The notes: a model not told the origin generated them from the sequence alone. 35,807 nt of DNA from Pseudomonadota bacterium (GCA_020161365.1 JAIUNU010000021.1:1-35807); one strand, 5' to 3'. Counted from the stretch's first letter, positions 1 to 8,221 are shown. Numbers and translations are program-made.

Positions 1-83
1 AGGGGCACGAACAGAAAGTGGTAGAGGGCGGTGAGCGCGAACTGGAGTCGCGACAGGTCTACGACAGCGGGGTCCATCGCCAT
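1..83 (-). CDS. cydA: Cytochrome bd ubiquinol oxidase subunit I, N-terminal fragment (runs off the window)
   Basis: Only the first 27 codons are inside the window, read leftward from the ATG at 83. The peptide contains LSRLQFALTALYHFLFVP, which matches the start of CydA almost residue for residue. In that family this segment is the first transmembrane helix, and its histidine (His22 here, His19 in E. coli) is a haem b ligand. A good ribosome site (AGGAG) lies 7 bases before the ATG. CydA with CydB forms the quinol oxidase that reduces O2 in the inner membrane with high affinity, and it is known to resist sulfide inhibition in E. coli. The upstream region carries a copy of the operator found in front of the sulfide-oxidation genes, so I infer co-regulation. 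The identification is firm, but nothing can be said about the rest of the protein. Confidence 0.9.
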   Translation of the reverse strand, partial: MAMDPAVVDLSRLQFALTALYHFLFVP

Positions 84-128
84 GTCAAATCTCCTGAGGA
101 CGCCGCAGAGCTCTCACAATGTTATAAT

Positions 129-144
129 ATTCGCAATTACGTAT
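129..144. promoter_or_regulatory. Candidate ArsR-type operator upstream of cydA
   Basis: The 16-mer ATTCGCAATTACGTAT has the form ATTC-N8-GTAT, with 6 of 8 positions symmetric. It shares the 10-mer CGCAATTACG with the site at 3504-3519. Read toward cydA, TATAAC (126-121) could be the -10 element; the operator would then fill the spacer just upstream of it. The known SqrR consensus is ATTC-N8-GAAT, so this copy has one changed base. Assignment to the regulator at 8222 is inference. Confidence 0.6.
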
Positions 145-176
145 TCATGCTGAAGGCCGACTTTCAGGGTGTGGCG

Positions 177-1442
177 CTAGGGGCGCGCAGCTCCAGCCGC
201 GGCTAGGACTTGCAGTTGCCGCCCACTGACCGTCACTTCCCCTTCTGCGGCCAGAGCCCGGGCGACCGCGCCGAGCTGGTCACGCTCAGCGTCCAGCAGA
301 TCCACCACGGGGCGCTGGCCGACCCGCACCTCCTGACGCAGGCTCTCGACCGCCCGCTTTGCAGCCTGCGCCTGATCGCGCGCGGCGGCCATCGCCAAGC
401 GACTGGTCTGAAGATCGCTCCAGGCGGCGATCACCGCAGTCTTCAGCCCCGCGCGCGTCGCCTCGCGCCGCGCTTCAGCGGCGCGAACCTCAGCGGACGC
501 CTCGGCTTTAGCCGCCTGGACGCGCCCGCCGGCGAACAACGTCCAGCGCCCTTGCAGGCCGACCGTGACGGCGTCCGAGCGATAATCTGGAAAAAACTGA
601 TCTCGCGCCTGTTCGGCCCGGGCCGCGATGCTGACGCTGGGCAAGCCTTGGGCCGAAGCGAGTCTGACGGCCGCCTGCGCGGCGCGAACAGCAGCGTCCG
701 CAGCCTCAAGAGCCGGACTGACGGCCTCGGCGCGCGCCAGGGTCTCGTCCAGCGGGGGCAGGACGCCATCGTCAGCGATCGGCTCAAGCGCGATCGGCGC
801 GTCCCCCACCAGCGCCACATACCGAGCCCGCGCCACCTCTAGCGCGCCTTGCGCCCTCGCCGTCCCCGCGCGCGCCTCGGCGCTGCGCGCGAGCGTCAAG
901 TCCAGGTCGCTGCGCGGAATCTCGCCGGCCGCGAACCTTAGTTGCGCCTGACGGGCCCATTCATCGAACGCCTTGGCATGAGCCTGACTCGCCTCGAAGA
1001 AGGCCTGCGCGGTTCGCACGCCGACATAGGCGCGCGCGACCGCGACCTGCAACGCGTCGTCAGCCTGGACCAGCTGAGCCTTGGCTCCAGCCTGCCCGGC
1101 CCTGGCCTTGTCGACCCCCGCCAAAATGGCGCCGCCTGAGTAGATCGGCTGTGCGACCTCCAATCGAACCGCACGCGGATCCACGTCTGCGGCAGCGAAA
1201 CCAAAGAAGCCACCCAGATCGTTGCGGCCGCTCATATATTCGCCGGCCAAACCAACGGTCGGGAGCCGCGCCCCCTTGGCCGCGTCGAGGCGCGCGTTGG
1301 CGGCGTCCGTCTGGGCTCTTGCCGCGCGGAGATCCGGATTATAGGCGCGCGCCGCCGCGATCGCTTCCTCAAGCGTGGTCGCCTTGGCGAGGGGCGGCAA
1401 GGCCAGCAACGCGCCGGCGGCGATCAAGACGGCGCGGCGCAT
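177..1442 (-). CDS. TolC-family outer membrane efflux protein
   Basis: A 421-residue outer membrane factor, the normal length for the family. An N-terminal signal peptide (MRRAVLIAAGALLALPPLAKA, cleavage likely after the last Ala) leads into TTLEEAIAAARAYNPDLRAA, the typical opening of these channels. The body is rich in Ala, Gln and Arg and predicted helical, with the internal duplication expected of a trimeric channel-tunnel. A longer reading frame begins at 1502, but the signal peptide fixes the start at 1442. That ATG overlaps the stop of the upstream DUF2892 gene (TGATG), which implies translational coupling. It is the last gene of the SQR operon. I infer that it supplies the outer-membrane part for the RND adaptor and permease encoded divergently at 3947-8190. 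The substrate is not evident. Confidence 0.88.
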   Translation of the reverse strand: MRRAVLIAAGALLALPPLAKATTLEEAIAAARAYNPDLRAARAQTDAANARLDAAKGARLPTVGLAGEYMSGRNDLGGFFGFAAADVDPRAVRLEVAQPIYSGGAILAGVDKARAGQAGAKAQLVQADDALQVAVARAYVGVRTAQAFFEASQAHAKAFDEWARQAQLRFAAGEIPRSDLDLTLARSAEARAGTARAQGALEVARARYVALVGDAPIALEPIADDGVLPPLDETLARAEAVSPALEAADAAVRAAQAAVRLASAQGLPSVSIAARAEQARDQFFPDYRSDAVTVGLQGRWTLFAGGRVQAAKAEASAEVRAAEARREATRAGLKTAVIAAWSDLQTSRLAMAAARDQAQAAKRAVESLRQEVRVGQRPVVDLLDAERDQLGAVARALAAEGEVTVSGRQLQVLAAAGAARP

Positions 1443-1645
1443 CAGCGAAACGCCGTCCCCGGCTTCACGCCGAGCTTCTTGAAAATGATCGCCGCAGGGC
1501 AAAAGCCCGTGAACGCCGCTTGGATCATGTTCAGGCCAGCGAACGCCGACAGTCCGACCCAGTAGGGATGAACGAAGTGTGCGAGCGCCAGCCCGAGCAG
1601 AACGACTAGGCCGGCGAAGGCCAGCACGGCGCGATCCAGGGTCAT
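1442..1645 (-). CDS. DUF2892 small inner-membrane protein (YgaP-type membrane domain)
   Basis: A 67-residue protein with hydrophobic helices at about residues 6-24 and 28-46 and a conserved GFCP motif (Cys49), followed by a short basic tail (KKLGVKPG). This is the DUF2892 fold that forms the membrane anchor of E. coli YgaP, where it is fused to a rhodanese domain. Here the rhodanese is a separate gene across the divergent promoter (3558-3920). The start at 1645 is set by a strong AGGAG site 7 bases upstream. The gene lies 20 bases after trxC and overlaps the TolC start. A role in handling persulfide at the membrane is inferred from YgaP and from context. Family assignment is good; the biochemical role is open. 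Confidence 0.8.
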   Translation of the reverse strand: MTLDRAVLAFAGLVVLLGLALAHFVHPYWVGLSAFAGLNMIQAAFTGFCPAAIIFKKLGVKPGTAFR

Positions 1646-1665
1646 TTTTCGTCTCCTTTTTGATG

Positions 1666-2109
1666 TCAGACGGCGGCTTTGGCCGCCGCCAGGGTCACCC
1701 AATCCACAATTTGATCCGCCGACATGAGGCCCGCCTTGCGGGCGATCAGTCGCCCGTCAAGGAAGAGCAGCAGCGCGGGAATTCCCTGCACCGCGTACTG
1801 CGCGCAGAGCTCTGGGTTATTGTCAGCGTTGAGCTTGAGGAAGCGCGCGCCAGAGCCGACCCGTCTTGCGGCCGCGTCGAACTGGGGGGACATGGCGCGA
1901 CAAGGGCCGCACCAGGGGGCCCAGACATCGACGAGCACCGGCGCGCCCTTGGTGCCGGCAAGATGGCGCGCAAAGGCCTTGGCTTCCACATCCAGCGGCG
2001 CCCCCGAGAGCACTTCGGCCTTACAGCGACCGCATCGCGCCAGAGCCGGATCGCGATCGACTGGAACCCGATTGCCTGCGCCGCAGCTGGGACACACGAA
2101 CTGGCGCAT
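1666..2109 (-). CDS. trxC: Thioredoxin 2 (zinc-ribbon thioredoxin)
   Basis: At 147 residues this has the TrxC architecture. An N-terminal zinc ribbon carries two CxxC pairs (Cys6/Cys9 and Cys26/Cys29). The thioredoxin domain has the WCGPC active site (Cys67, Cys70) and the cis-proline in GIPALLLF (Pro111). It is a cytoplasmic disulfide reductase. In the family the zinc ribbon helps TrxC respond to oxidative stress. The gene begins 4 bases after the SQR stop, so the two are certainly co-transcribed. Next to SQR it plausibly reduces protein or low-molecular-weight persulfides and polysulfides, releasing sulfide for re-oxidation; this is inference from context. Confidence 0.92.
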   Translation of the reverse strand: MRQFVCPSCGAGNRVPVDRDPALARCGRCKAEVLSGAPLDVEAKAFARHLAGTKGAPVLVDVWAPWCGPCRAMSPQFDAAARRVGSGARFLKLNADNNPELCAQYAVQGIPALLLFLDGRLIARKAGLMSADQIVDWVTLAAAKAAV

Positions 2110-2113
2110 GGCC

Positions 2114-3397
2114 TCAAGCGCCCTTGATCTTGTTCACACCCAGAATGTCGAGGGCGAGCTTCTCGTAGAACGGCTCGCTCTCGCCGCGCTTGACCTTGCC
2201 CAGGAAGTATTTCTCGAAGCCGACCTTGGCCAGGTGCACCCACTTGCCGCTGGCCGACCAATTGACGTTGCGCGGCGGGATCTGAGGCTGAGCCACGAAG
2301 GCTACGCCGCCGTCGCCGAAATCGGCCAGACAGATGGCGTTCCAGCTGGCTTCATGGGTCGGCGCCTGGCCGTCGAGGATCTCTTTGAAGTTATGGGCGA
2401 TGGCCGTGACCATGCTTTCGATCATGAAGCCGGTTTTGGGCACGCCCACCGGCACCGGCGTCTTGCCGGTCGGCGCGATGGCCACGCAGACGCCCAGCGC
2501 CATGACGTTCGGATAGGTCGGATTGCGCTGGTGCTTATCGATCAGGATGAAGCCGCGCGGATTGACCAGCCCCTCGACGCCCCGCACCGCTTCGACGCCC
2601 CGGAACGCCGGCAGCATCATCGCATAGCCGAACGGGACATCATGTCGCTCGCGCACGGAGCCATCGTCGGCGATCTCGTCGACATGCATCAGCCCTTCAT
2701 CGACCGAGGCGACCTTGGCGTTCGTGATCCACTTGATGTGGCGCTGGCGCATCTCGCTCTCGAGCAGCCCCTTTGTGTCCCCGACCCCATCCAGCCCAAG
2801 GTGGCCGACATAGGGCTCAGAGGTGACGAAGGTCATCGGCACCTTGTCGCGGATCTTGCGACGACGCAGTTCGGTGTCGAGGATCAGCGCGAACTCATAG
2901 GCCGGGCCAAAGCATGATGCGCCCTGCACGGCGCCGACGACGATCGGTCCGGGGTTTTCGCAGAATTTATCGAAGGCGTCCGCCGCCGCCTCGGCGTGCT
3001 GGACGTGGCAGACCGACTGGGTATGGCCCCCATGCGGGCCAAGCCCTGGGATTTCGTCGAAGGCCAGCTCCGGCCCCGTGGCGATCACCAGGTAGTCGTA
3101 AGGCAGGATCGCGCCGTTGCGCAGTTCGATGGTGTTCGATTTCGGGTCGACACGCGTCGCGCCTGTCCCCGTGAACTCGATGCCCTTCTTCTGAAACACC
3201 GGCGGCAGCTTGACCTCGATGGCCTCGCGCTTGCGCCAGCGAACCGCCACCCAAGGATTGGAGGGCACGAAGTGAAAGGTGTCCCCCTCCGAGACCACCC
3301 GGACGTCGGCGCGCTTGCCGACCGCGAGCTTGATTTCGAAGGCGGCGATCGCGCCCCCCAGACCTGCGCCCAAAACGACGATGCGAGGCTTGGTCAC
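2114..3397 (-). CDS. sqr: Sulfide:quinone oxidoreductase
   Basis: This 427-residue FAD enzyme oxidises H2S to sulfane sulfur and passes electrons to the quinone pool at the inner membrane. An N-terminal dinucleotide-binding motif (GAGLGG, 10-15) is followed by the ATG motif near 106-108. All three SQR redox cysteines are present: Cys130 (SVCHVQHA), Cys162 (GASCFGPAYEF) and Cys356 (WNAICLADFGD). The spacing and surrounding residues resemble the Acidithiobacillus ferrooxidans enzyme (Cys128/160/356), and the C-terminal WVHLAKVGFEKYFL membrane-binding stretch is also kept. These features separate it from flavocytochrome c and type II NADH dehydrogenase. The start is a GTG at 3397 with GGGAG 8 bases upstream. 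It is the first gene of the operon with trxC, the DUF2892 gene and the TolC gene. Confidence 0.93.
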   Translation of the reverse strand: MTKPRIVVLGAGLGGAIAAFEIKLAVGKRADVRVVSEGDTFHFVPSNPWVAVRWRKREAIEVKLPPVFQKKGIEFTGTGATRVDPKSNTIELRNGAILPYDYLVIATGPELAFDEIPGLGPHGGHTQSVCHVQHAEAAADAFDKFCENPGPIVVGAVQGASCFGPAYEFALILDTELRRRKIRDKVPMTFVTSEPYVGHLGLDGVGDTKGLLESEMRQRHIKWITNAKVASVDEGLMHVDEIADDGSVRERHDVPFGYAMMLPAFRGVEAVRGVEGLVNPRGFILIDKHQRNPTYPNVMALGVCVAIAPTGKTPVPVGVPKTGFMIESMVTAIAHNFKEILDGQAPTHEASWNAICLADFGDGGVAFVAQPQIPPRNVNWSASGKWVHLAKVGFEKYFLGKVKRGESEPFYEKLALDILGVNKIKGA

Positions 3398-3477
3398 CTT
3401 GGCGTCTCCCTGCTGATTGATCCAGCGCAGCGTCGCGGCCGGCCAGAGCGGCCATGACGCTCTCCCAGCGACCGCGC

Positions 3478-3519
3478 TTGACTTAATATTCTAATTCTCG
3501 CATATACGCAATTACGAAT
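3478..3519 (+). promoter_or_regulatory. Divergent promoter/operator between SQR and rhodanese operons
   Basis: This AT-rich stretch sits in GC-rich DNA between the two operons. TTGACT (3478-3483) and CATATA (3501-3506) are spaced 17 bases apart and could be the -35 and -10 elements for the rhodanese operon. The operator ATACGCAATTACGAAT (3504-3519, ATAC-N8-GAAT) overlaps the -10. A second, poorer match (ATTC-N8-GCAT) lies at 3488-3503 and abuts it. The operator core is identical to that upstream of cydA. The promoter elements are predictions by eye. Confidence 0.6.
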
Positions 3520-3557
3520 TTTAAGGCTGCATTGCGGCCCCATTGACGGAGACGATC

Positions 3558-3920
3558 ATGTTTGGCGCCCCTAAGGTGAAGGACCTCACGCCGGCGGATG
3601 TGAAGGCGGCGCTGGACGCCGGCGACACCCTGCTGATCGACGTGCGTGAACCGGCCGAGTTCGCCGTCGAACGGATTCACGGCGCCCTGAACTTTCCGCT
3701 GTCGACCTTTGATCCAACCGCCCTGCCCGTAGCTGACGACAAGCGCATCATCATGCAGTGCGGGTCGGGCAAGCGCTCAGCGATGGCGATCGAGCGCTGC
3801 CGCGCAGCGGGCCACAAGCTGGAAAGCCATCTAGGCGGCGGCATCATGGCCTGGAAAGCCGCCGGCTTGCCAACCATCACCATCGACAGCGAGAGCGGCC
3901 AAGTCCGCGACCGCGGCTGA
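3558..3920 (+). CDS. Single-domain rhodanese (sulfurtransferase)
   Basis: A 120-residue cytoplasmic rhodanese domain. It has LIDVREPAEFAVERIHGALNFP, the usual first half of the fold, and the active-site loop CGSGKRS with catalytic Cys68. The six-residue loop is typical of sulfurtransferases rather than Cdc25-like phosphatases. The ATG at 3558 is preferred over a TTG at 3543 because GGAG lies 6 bases before it and the TTG leader looks untranslated. It is the first gene of the plus-strand operon, 26 bases before the RND adaptor. It probably moves sulfane sulfur made by SQR onto thiol acceptors such as glutathione. With the DUF2892 gene at 1442 it resembles a YgaP protein split into two genes. 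Confidence 0.9.
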   Translation: MFGAPKVKDLTPADVKAALDAGDTLLIDVREPAEFAVERIHGALNFPLSTFDPTALPVADDKRIIMQCGSGKRSAMAIERCRAAGHKLESHLGGGIMAWKAAGLPTITIDSESGQVRDRG

Positions 3921-3946
3921 TCCGATAACGCCCTGGGGGGACCCCG

Positions 3947-4981
3947 ATGACCGCCAAACCTTTCCTGATCGGCGCGCTGGGCTTAGCCACGCTGTTGAGC
4001 GCTTGCGGCGAGGAGAACACCGCGCAAAAGCCGGCGACCGTCATGGCGCCGGCCGCCAATCGCCTGACGGTGCGCGCCTTGGTCGTCGACGACCTCAAGC
4101 CGGTCCCCGCCACCCTGACGACCCGCGACATGGCCGACGCCCGCGCGCGGATCGGCGGAACGGTCAGTCAGATGCTGGTCAAGGAAGGCGACACGGTCCG
4201 CCAAGGCCAGACCATCGCCGTCATTCGCGATGAGCGTATCGGCCTGCAGACCTTGGCCTACGATGCGCAGGTCGCGGCCGCGGCCGCGCAAGCTGCACAG
4301 GCTCAGGCTGATCTCGCCCGGACCCAGGACCTCTATGACCACGGCGTCTACGCCAAGGCTCGCCTGGATCAAGTGCAAGCCGCCGCCAAGGCCGCCAACG
4401 CTGGCCTCGCTGCGGCCCGCGCTCAAGCCCGAGCCAGCGCGGAACTGGGCCACCAAGGCGCGGTTCTGGCTCCGACTGCTGGCCGCGTGCTGACCGCCGA
4501 TGTCCCGCCAGGTTCGGTGGTCATGCCAGGTCAATCCCTGGCCACCATCACCGCTGGCCCGCCCGTTGTCCGTATCACTGTCCCCGAAGGCGAAAGCGCC
4601 GCGCTAAAGCTTGGCGCCAGCGTCCGTTTCGCCGCAGAGGACCTTGGCGGCGCCGCCGCGACGGGACAGATCACCCAGATCTATCCGGCGGTGACCGGCG
4701 GTCAGATCATCGCCGACGTGACCGCCGCGGGCCTTCCCCAGGCGCTGGTTGGTCGAAAGGTTCGCGCCTTCGTGGCCGTTGGCCAACGTCAGGCCTTGCT
4801 GATCCCGCGCCGCTACATCACCACCCGATTTGGCGTCGACTACGTCCGTCTGGTCGGTAAGGACGGCGCCGCAGTCGACAGCCCCGTCCAGACCACACCG
4901 GCCGCCGACCCTGCGGCAGTTGAGGTTCTTTCCGGCCTGCGTCTTGGCGACGTCCTGACCCCTGCGGAGCCCCGCCGATGA
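3947..4981 (+). CDS. RND efflux periplasmic adaptor (membrane fusion lipoprotein)
   Basis: A 344-residue adaptor. The N-terminus has a lipoprotein signal with lipobox LLSAC, giving a lipidated Cys20. Then follow a first lipoyl half (DARARIGGTVSQMLVKEGDTVRQGQ), an Ala/Gln-rich coiled hairpin (about residues 105-165), the second lipoyl half (LAPTAGRVLTADVPPGSVVMPGQ) and a beta-barrel plus membrane-proximal region. This is the HlyD/AcrA-type order. A G-rich ribosome site lies just before the ATG. The stop overlaps the permease start by 4 bases (ATGA), so the two are translationally coupled. It should bridge the permease to an outer membrane factor, plausibly the TolC homologue at 177-1442. The substrate is not predictable from the sequence. 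Confidence 0.92.
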   Translation: MTAKPFLIGALGLATLLSACGEENTAQKPATVMAPAANRLTVRALVVDDLKPVPATLTTRDMADARARIGGTVSQMLVKEGDTVRQGQTIAVIRDERIGLQTLAYDAQVAAAAAQAAQAQADLARTQDLYDHGVYAKARLDQVQAAAKAANAGLAAARAQARASAELGHQGAVLAPTAGRVLTADVPPGSVVMPGQSLATITAGPPVVRITVPEGESAALKLGASVRFAAEDLGGAAATGQITQIYPAVTGGQIIADVTAAGLPQALVGRKVRAFVAVGQRQALLIPRRYITTRFGVDYVRLVGKDGAAVDSPVQTTPAADPAAVEVLSGLRLGDVLTPAEPRR

Positions 4982-7900
4982 ACCTTGGACTGTCGGGCCG
5001 GCTGACACAGGCCACCATCCGCTCGCCGCTGACGCCGCTGATCCTGATGGCCGCCATCGCCGTCGGGCTCCTGGCGCTGTTCTCGATTCCCCGCGAGGAG
5101 GAGCCGCAGATCAGCGTGCCCATGGTCGACATCATGGTCGCCGCGCCCGGCCTCTCTGCGCCCGATGCTGTCGAGCTGGTCGGCAAGCCGCTGGAAGCCA
5201 TCGTCAAGAGCGTCAACGAGGTCGAGCACGTCTACACCTTCGCCGACGACCACCAGGTGATGGTGACAGCGCGTTTCAAGGTCGGCGTTGATCCTGACGC
5301 GGCGGCGGTGCGGATCCACGAGAAGGTCCGCGCCAACTACGACAAGATCCCGGCCGGCGTGCCCGAGCCTCTAATCCAGACGCGCGGCATCAACGATGTG
5401 CCCAGTCTGGTGCTGACGCTGTCGCCCAAGCCAGGCTTTGAGAGCCGCTGGACTGACGAGGCGCTGCGCGAAATCGCCGGTAAGCTGAAGACCGAGGTGG
5501 CCAAGGTCGACAATGTCGGCCTGACCTTCATCGTCGGCGGGCGGCCGCGCGAGATCCGCGTCACGCCCGACCCGGCCCGGCTGGCTTTGCGCGGCGTGTC
5601 GATGGGCGCGCTGATGGACACCATTCGGCAGGCCACGCGCGCCTTCCCGGCGGGCGACGTGCGCAACGGCGGCGAGGCGGTGGCCGTCACCGCCGGCCGC
5701 GACCTGAAGAACGCCACCGAGATCGGTCTTCTGGCCCTGCCCTCCGCCAAAGGCGAAACGGTCTATGTCCGTGACGTCGCCGACGTCGCCGAGGGTCCGC
5801 GCGAAGATCAGACCCAGGTCCGCCGCTACGCGCGTTTCGAGAACGGCTGGAGTGAAGCTCCGGCGGTCAGCCTGGCCATCGCCAAGCGCAAGGGCGCCAA
5901 CGCCGTCGTCGTTTCCGAGGCCGTTCTGAACCGCATCGAGATGCTGAAAGGCTCGCTGCTCCCCAGTTCCCTGAACGTCGACGTCACCCGCGACTACGGC
6001 GCAACGGCCAACGAAAAGGCCAATGAGCTGCTATTCCATCTAGGGCTGGCGACGGTCTCGATCGTCGTGCTCATCGGCCTGGCTATCGGCTGGCGCGAGG
6101 CGGCGGTGACCGCCGTCGTCATCCCGACCACGATCCTGCTGACGCTCTTCGCCTCGAACCTGATGGGCTACACGATCAACCGGGTCAGCCTGTTCGCCCT
6201 GATCTTCTCGATCGGCATCCTGGTCGACGACGCGATCGTCATGATCGAGAACATCGCCCGGCATTGGGCGATGAACGACGGGCGGAGCCGGATCCAAGCC
6301 GCCATCGAAGCCGTGGCGGAAGTCGGCAATCCGACGGTCGTGGCGACCCTGACCGTGGTCTCGGCCCTGCTGCCGATGCTGTTCGTCTCGGGCCTGATGG
6401 GTCCCTACATGGCGCCGATCCCGGTCAACGCCTCGGCCGCCATGGTGTTCTCGTTCTTCGTGGCCGTGGTCATCGCGCCCTGGCTGATGGTGCGCTTCGC
6501 CCGCAAGGCGCTGGAAGGCGGCTCGCACGGCCATGGCCATGACGACGAAGGCAAGCTGGGCGCGCTCTACCGCCGGGTCGCCGGCTGGGTGATCCGCGAC
6601 CGACGCACGGCCTGGACGTTCCTGGGCGGCGTCGGCGTCGCCACGGTGTTGGCTTGCGCGATGTTCGCCACCAAGACCGTGACGGTGAAACTGCTGCCGT
6701 TCGACAACAAGTCCGAGCTGCAAGTGGTGCTGGACATGCCCGAGGGTACGTCGCTGGAGATCACCCAGCGCACCTTGGCGCAGGCAGCCGCCATCGCCGG
6801 AACCCTGCCAGAGACGGTGACCATCGACTCCTATGCCGGGACCGCCTCGCCGTTCAATTTTAACGGCCTGGTACGCCACTACTACCTGCGCAACCGGCCT
6901 GAACAGGGTGATCTTTCGGTCGCGCTGGCCCCCAAGCATGACCGCAAGCGCTCAAGCCACGCCGTCGCCTTGGATCTGCGCGAGCGCCTGTCGCGTCTCG
7001 CCCTGCCTGCTGGCGCGGCCGTCAAGGTGGTCGAAGCGCCGCCGGGGCCGCCCGTCATGGCCACGCTGCTGGCAGAGATCTACGGTCCCGACGCGGCCAC
7101 CCGCCGCGCGGTCGCCGACAAGGTCAAGGCCACTTTCCACGCCGTGCCCTACACCGTCGATATTGACGACAGCTGGGGCGCGCCCCGCCCCACCCTGCGA
7201 TTGGTCCCCGATCGCACGCGACTGGAAGCCCTGGGAGTCTCCGACCGCGAGGTGCTGGAGTCGATCGGCGCGGCTTTCGGGGGCCAGGTGGTTGGCTACG
7301 CCCATCGTGGCGAGGGCCGCGATCCCCTGGAGATCGCCGTGCGCCTTCCCCAGAACGCCCGCACCTGGGGCGAAGTTCTTGGCGCGACGCCAGTCGCCCG
7401 CGCAGCAGACGGCCGTCTCGTCGAACTGTCCGAAGTTGTCGAAGCCAAGCGCGAAGTCGGCTCGACGCACGTGTTCCGCCGGGATGGCCGCGACGTCGAC
7501 ATGGTTATGGCCGAACTGGCCGGCGCCTATGAGGCGCCGATCTACGGCATGATGGACGTGAACAAGCGCCTGCGCGACATCGATTGGAGCGCCACGCCCA
7601 GGCCCGATATCCGGCTGAACGGCCAACCCAGCGACGAAAGCCGCCCCACAGTGCTGTGGGACGGTGAATGGGAGATCACCTGGGTGACCTTCCGCGACAT
7701 GGGCGCAGCCTTCGGCGTGGCGATCGTCGGCATCTATGTGTTGGTGGTGGCGCAGTTCAAAAGCTTCCGCCTGCCTCTGGTGATCTTGACCCCTATCCCG
7801 CTGACGCTGGTCGGCATCGTCCTGGGTCATATCCTGTTCCAGGCGCCGTTCACCGCCACCTCAATGATCGGCTTCATCGCCCTGGCCGGGATCATCGTGC

Positions 7901-8190
7901 GCAACTCGATCCTGCTGGTTGATTTCATCCGCCACAGCGCCGAAGGCGGCGCCCCCCTGCGGGAGGTGCTGCTGACGGCCGGCGCGATCCGCTTCAAGCC
8001 GATCCTGCTGACCGCGCTGGCGGCGATGATCGGCGCGGCGGTGATCCTGACCGATCCGATCTTCCAGGGCCTGGCGATCTCGCTGCTGTTTGGCCTCGCC
8101 TCCTCGACCGTCCTTACGGTTTTGGTCATCCCGGCGATCTATGTCGTTCTACGCGACCCGGATACGCCCGTGAAACCCAAGGCCGCTTGA
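4978..8190 (+). CDS. RND efflux permease (AcrB/MdtB-like inner-membrane pump)
   Basis: A full-length, 1070-residue proton-driven RND transporter. It has two repeats of one plus five transmembrane helices with a large periplasmic loop after helix 1 (IPREEEPQISVPMVDI...) and another after helix 7. The proton-relay Asp pair is present in helix 4 (SIGILVDDAIVMIEN, about residues 411-425). Helix 10-11 signatures (GFIALAGIIVRNSILLVDFI) are intact. There is a short histidine-rich cytoplasmic stretch, GSHGHGHDDEG, at about 515-525, between the two halves. It overlaps the adaptor gene by 4 bases and is followed by the ArsR gene after 31 bases. The operon context points to export of a sulfur-related toxic product, but this is inference; the sequence alone also fits a general drug or organic-compound pump. 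Confidence 0.93.
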   Translation: MNLGLSGRLTQATIRSPLTPLILMAAIAVGLLALFSIPREEEPQISVPMVDIMVAAPGLSAPDAVELVGKPLEAIVKSVNEVEHVYTFADDHQVMVTARFKVGVDPDAAAVRIHEKVRANYDKIPAGVPEPLIQTRGINDVPSLVLTLSPKPGFESRWTDEALREIAGKLKTEVAKVDNVGLTFIVGGRPREIRVTPDPARLALRGVSMGALMDTIRQATRAFPAGDVRNGGEAVAVTAGRDLKNATEIGLLALPSAKGETVYVRDVADVAEGPREDQTQVRRYARFENGWSEAPAVSLAIAKRKGANAVVVSEAVLNRIEMLKGSLLPSSLNVDVTRDYGATANEKANELLFHLGLATVSIVVLIGLAIGWREAAVTAVVIPTTILLTLFASNLMGYTINRVSLFALIFSIGILVDDAIVMIENIARHWAMNDGRSRIQAAIEAVAEVGNPTVVATLTVVSALLPMLFVSGLMGPYMAPIPVNASAAMVFSFFVAVVIAPWLMVRFARKALEGGSHGHGHDDEGKLGALYRRVAGWVIRDRRTAWTFLGGVGVATVLACAMFATKTVTVKLLPFDNKSELQVVLDMPEGTSLEITQRTLAQAAAIAGTLPETVTIDSYAGTASPFNFNGLVRHYYLRNRPEQGDLSVALAPKHDRKRSSHAVALDLRERLSRLALPAGAAVKVVEAPPGPPVMATLLAEIYGPDAATRRAVADKVKATFHAVPYTVDIDDSWGAPRPTLRLVPDRTRLEALGVSDREVLESIGAAFGGQVVGYAHRGEGRDPLEIAVRLPQNARTWGEVLGATPVARAADGRLVELSEVVEAKREVGSTHVFRRDGRDVDMVMAELAGAYEAPIYGMMDVNKRLRDIDWSATPRPDIRLNGQPSDESRPTVLWDGEWEITWVTFRDMGAAFGVAIVGIYVLVVAQFKSFRLPLVILTPIPLTLVGIVLGHILFQAPFTATSMIGFIALAGIIVRNSILLVDFIRHSAEGGAPLREVLLTAGAIRFKPILLTALAAMIGAAVILTDPIFQGLAISLLFGLASSTVLTVLVIPAIYVVLRDPDTPVKPKAA

Positions 8191-8221
8191 TCCTGAACCC
8201 CACGTTTCTACATTGGCTCCA

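Noticed and set aside
1724..2917. 397-codon plus-strand frame across trxC and SQR
   Set aside because: It is antisense to two well-recognised genes and has no coherent motif.
6040..7830. Two long minus-strand frames (about 299 and 292 codons) within the RND permease
   Set aside because: They are His/Arg/Asp-rich shadows of GC-rich coding DNA with no domain, against an intact 1070-residue permease.
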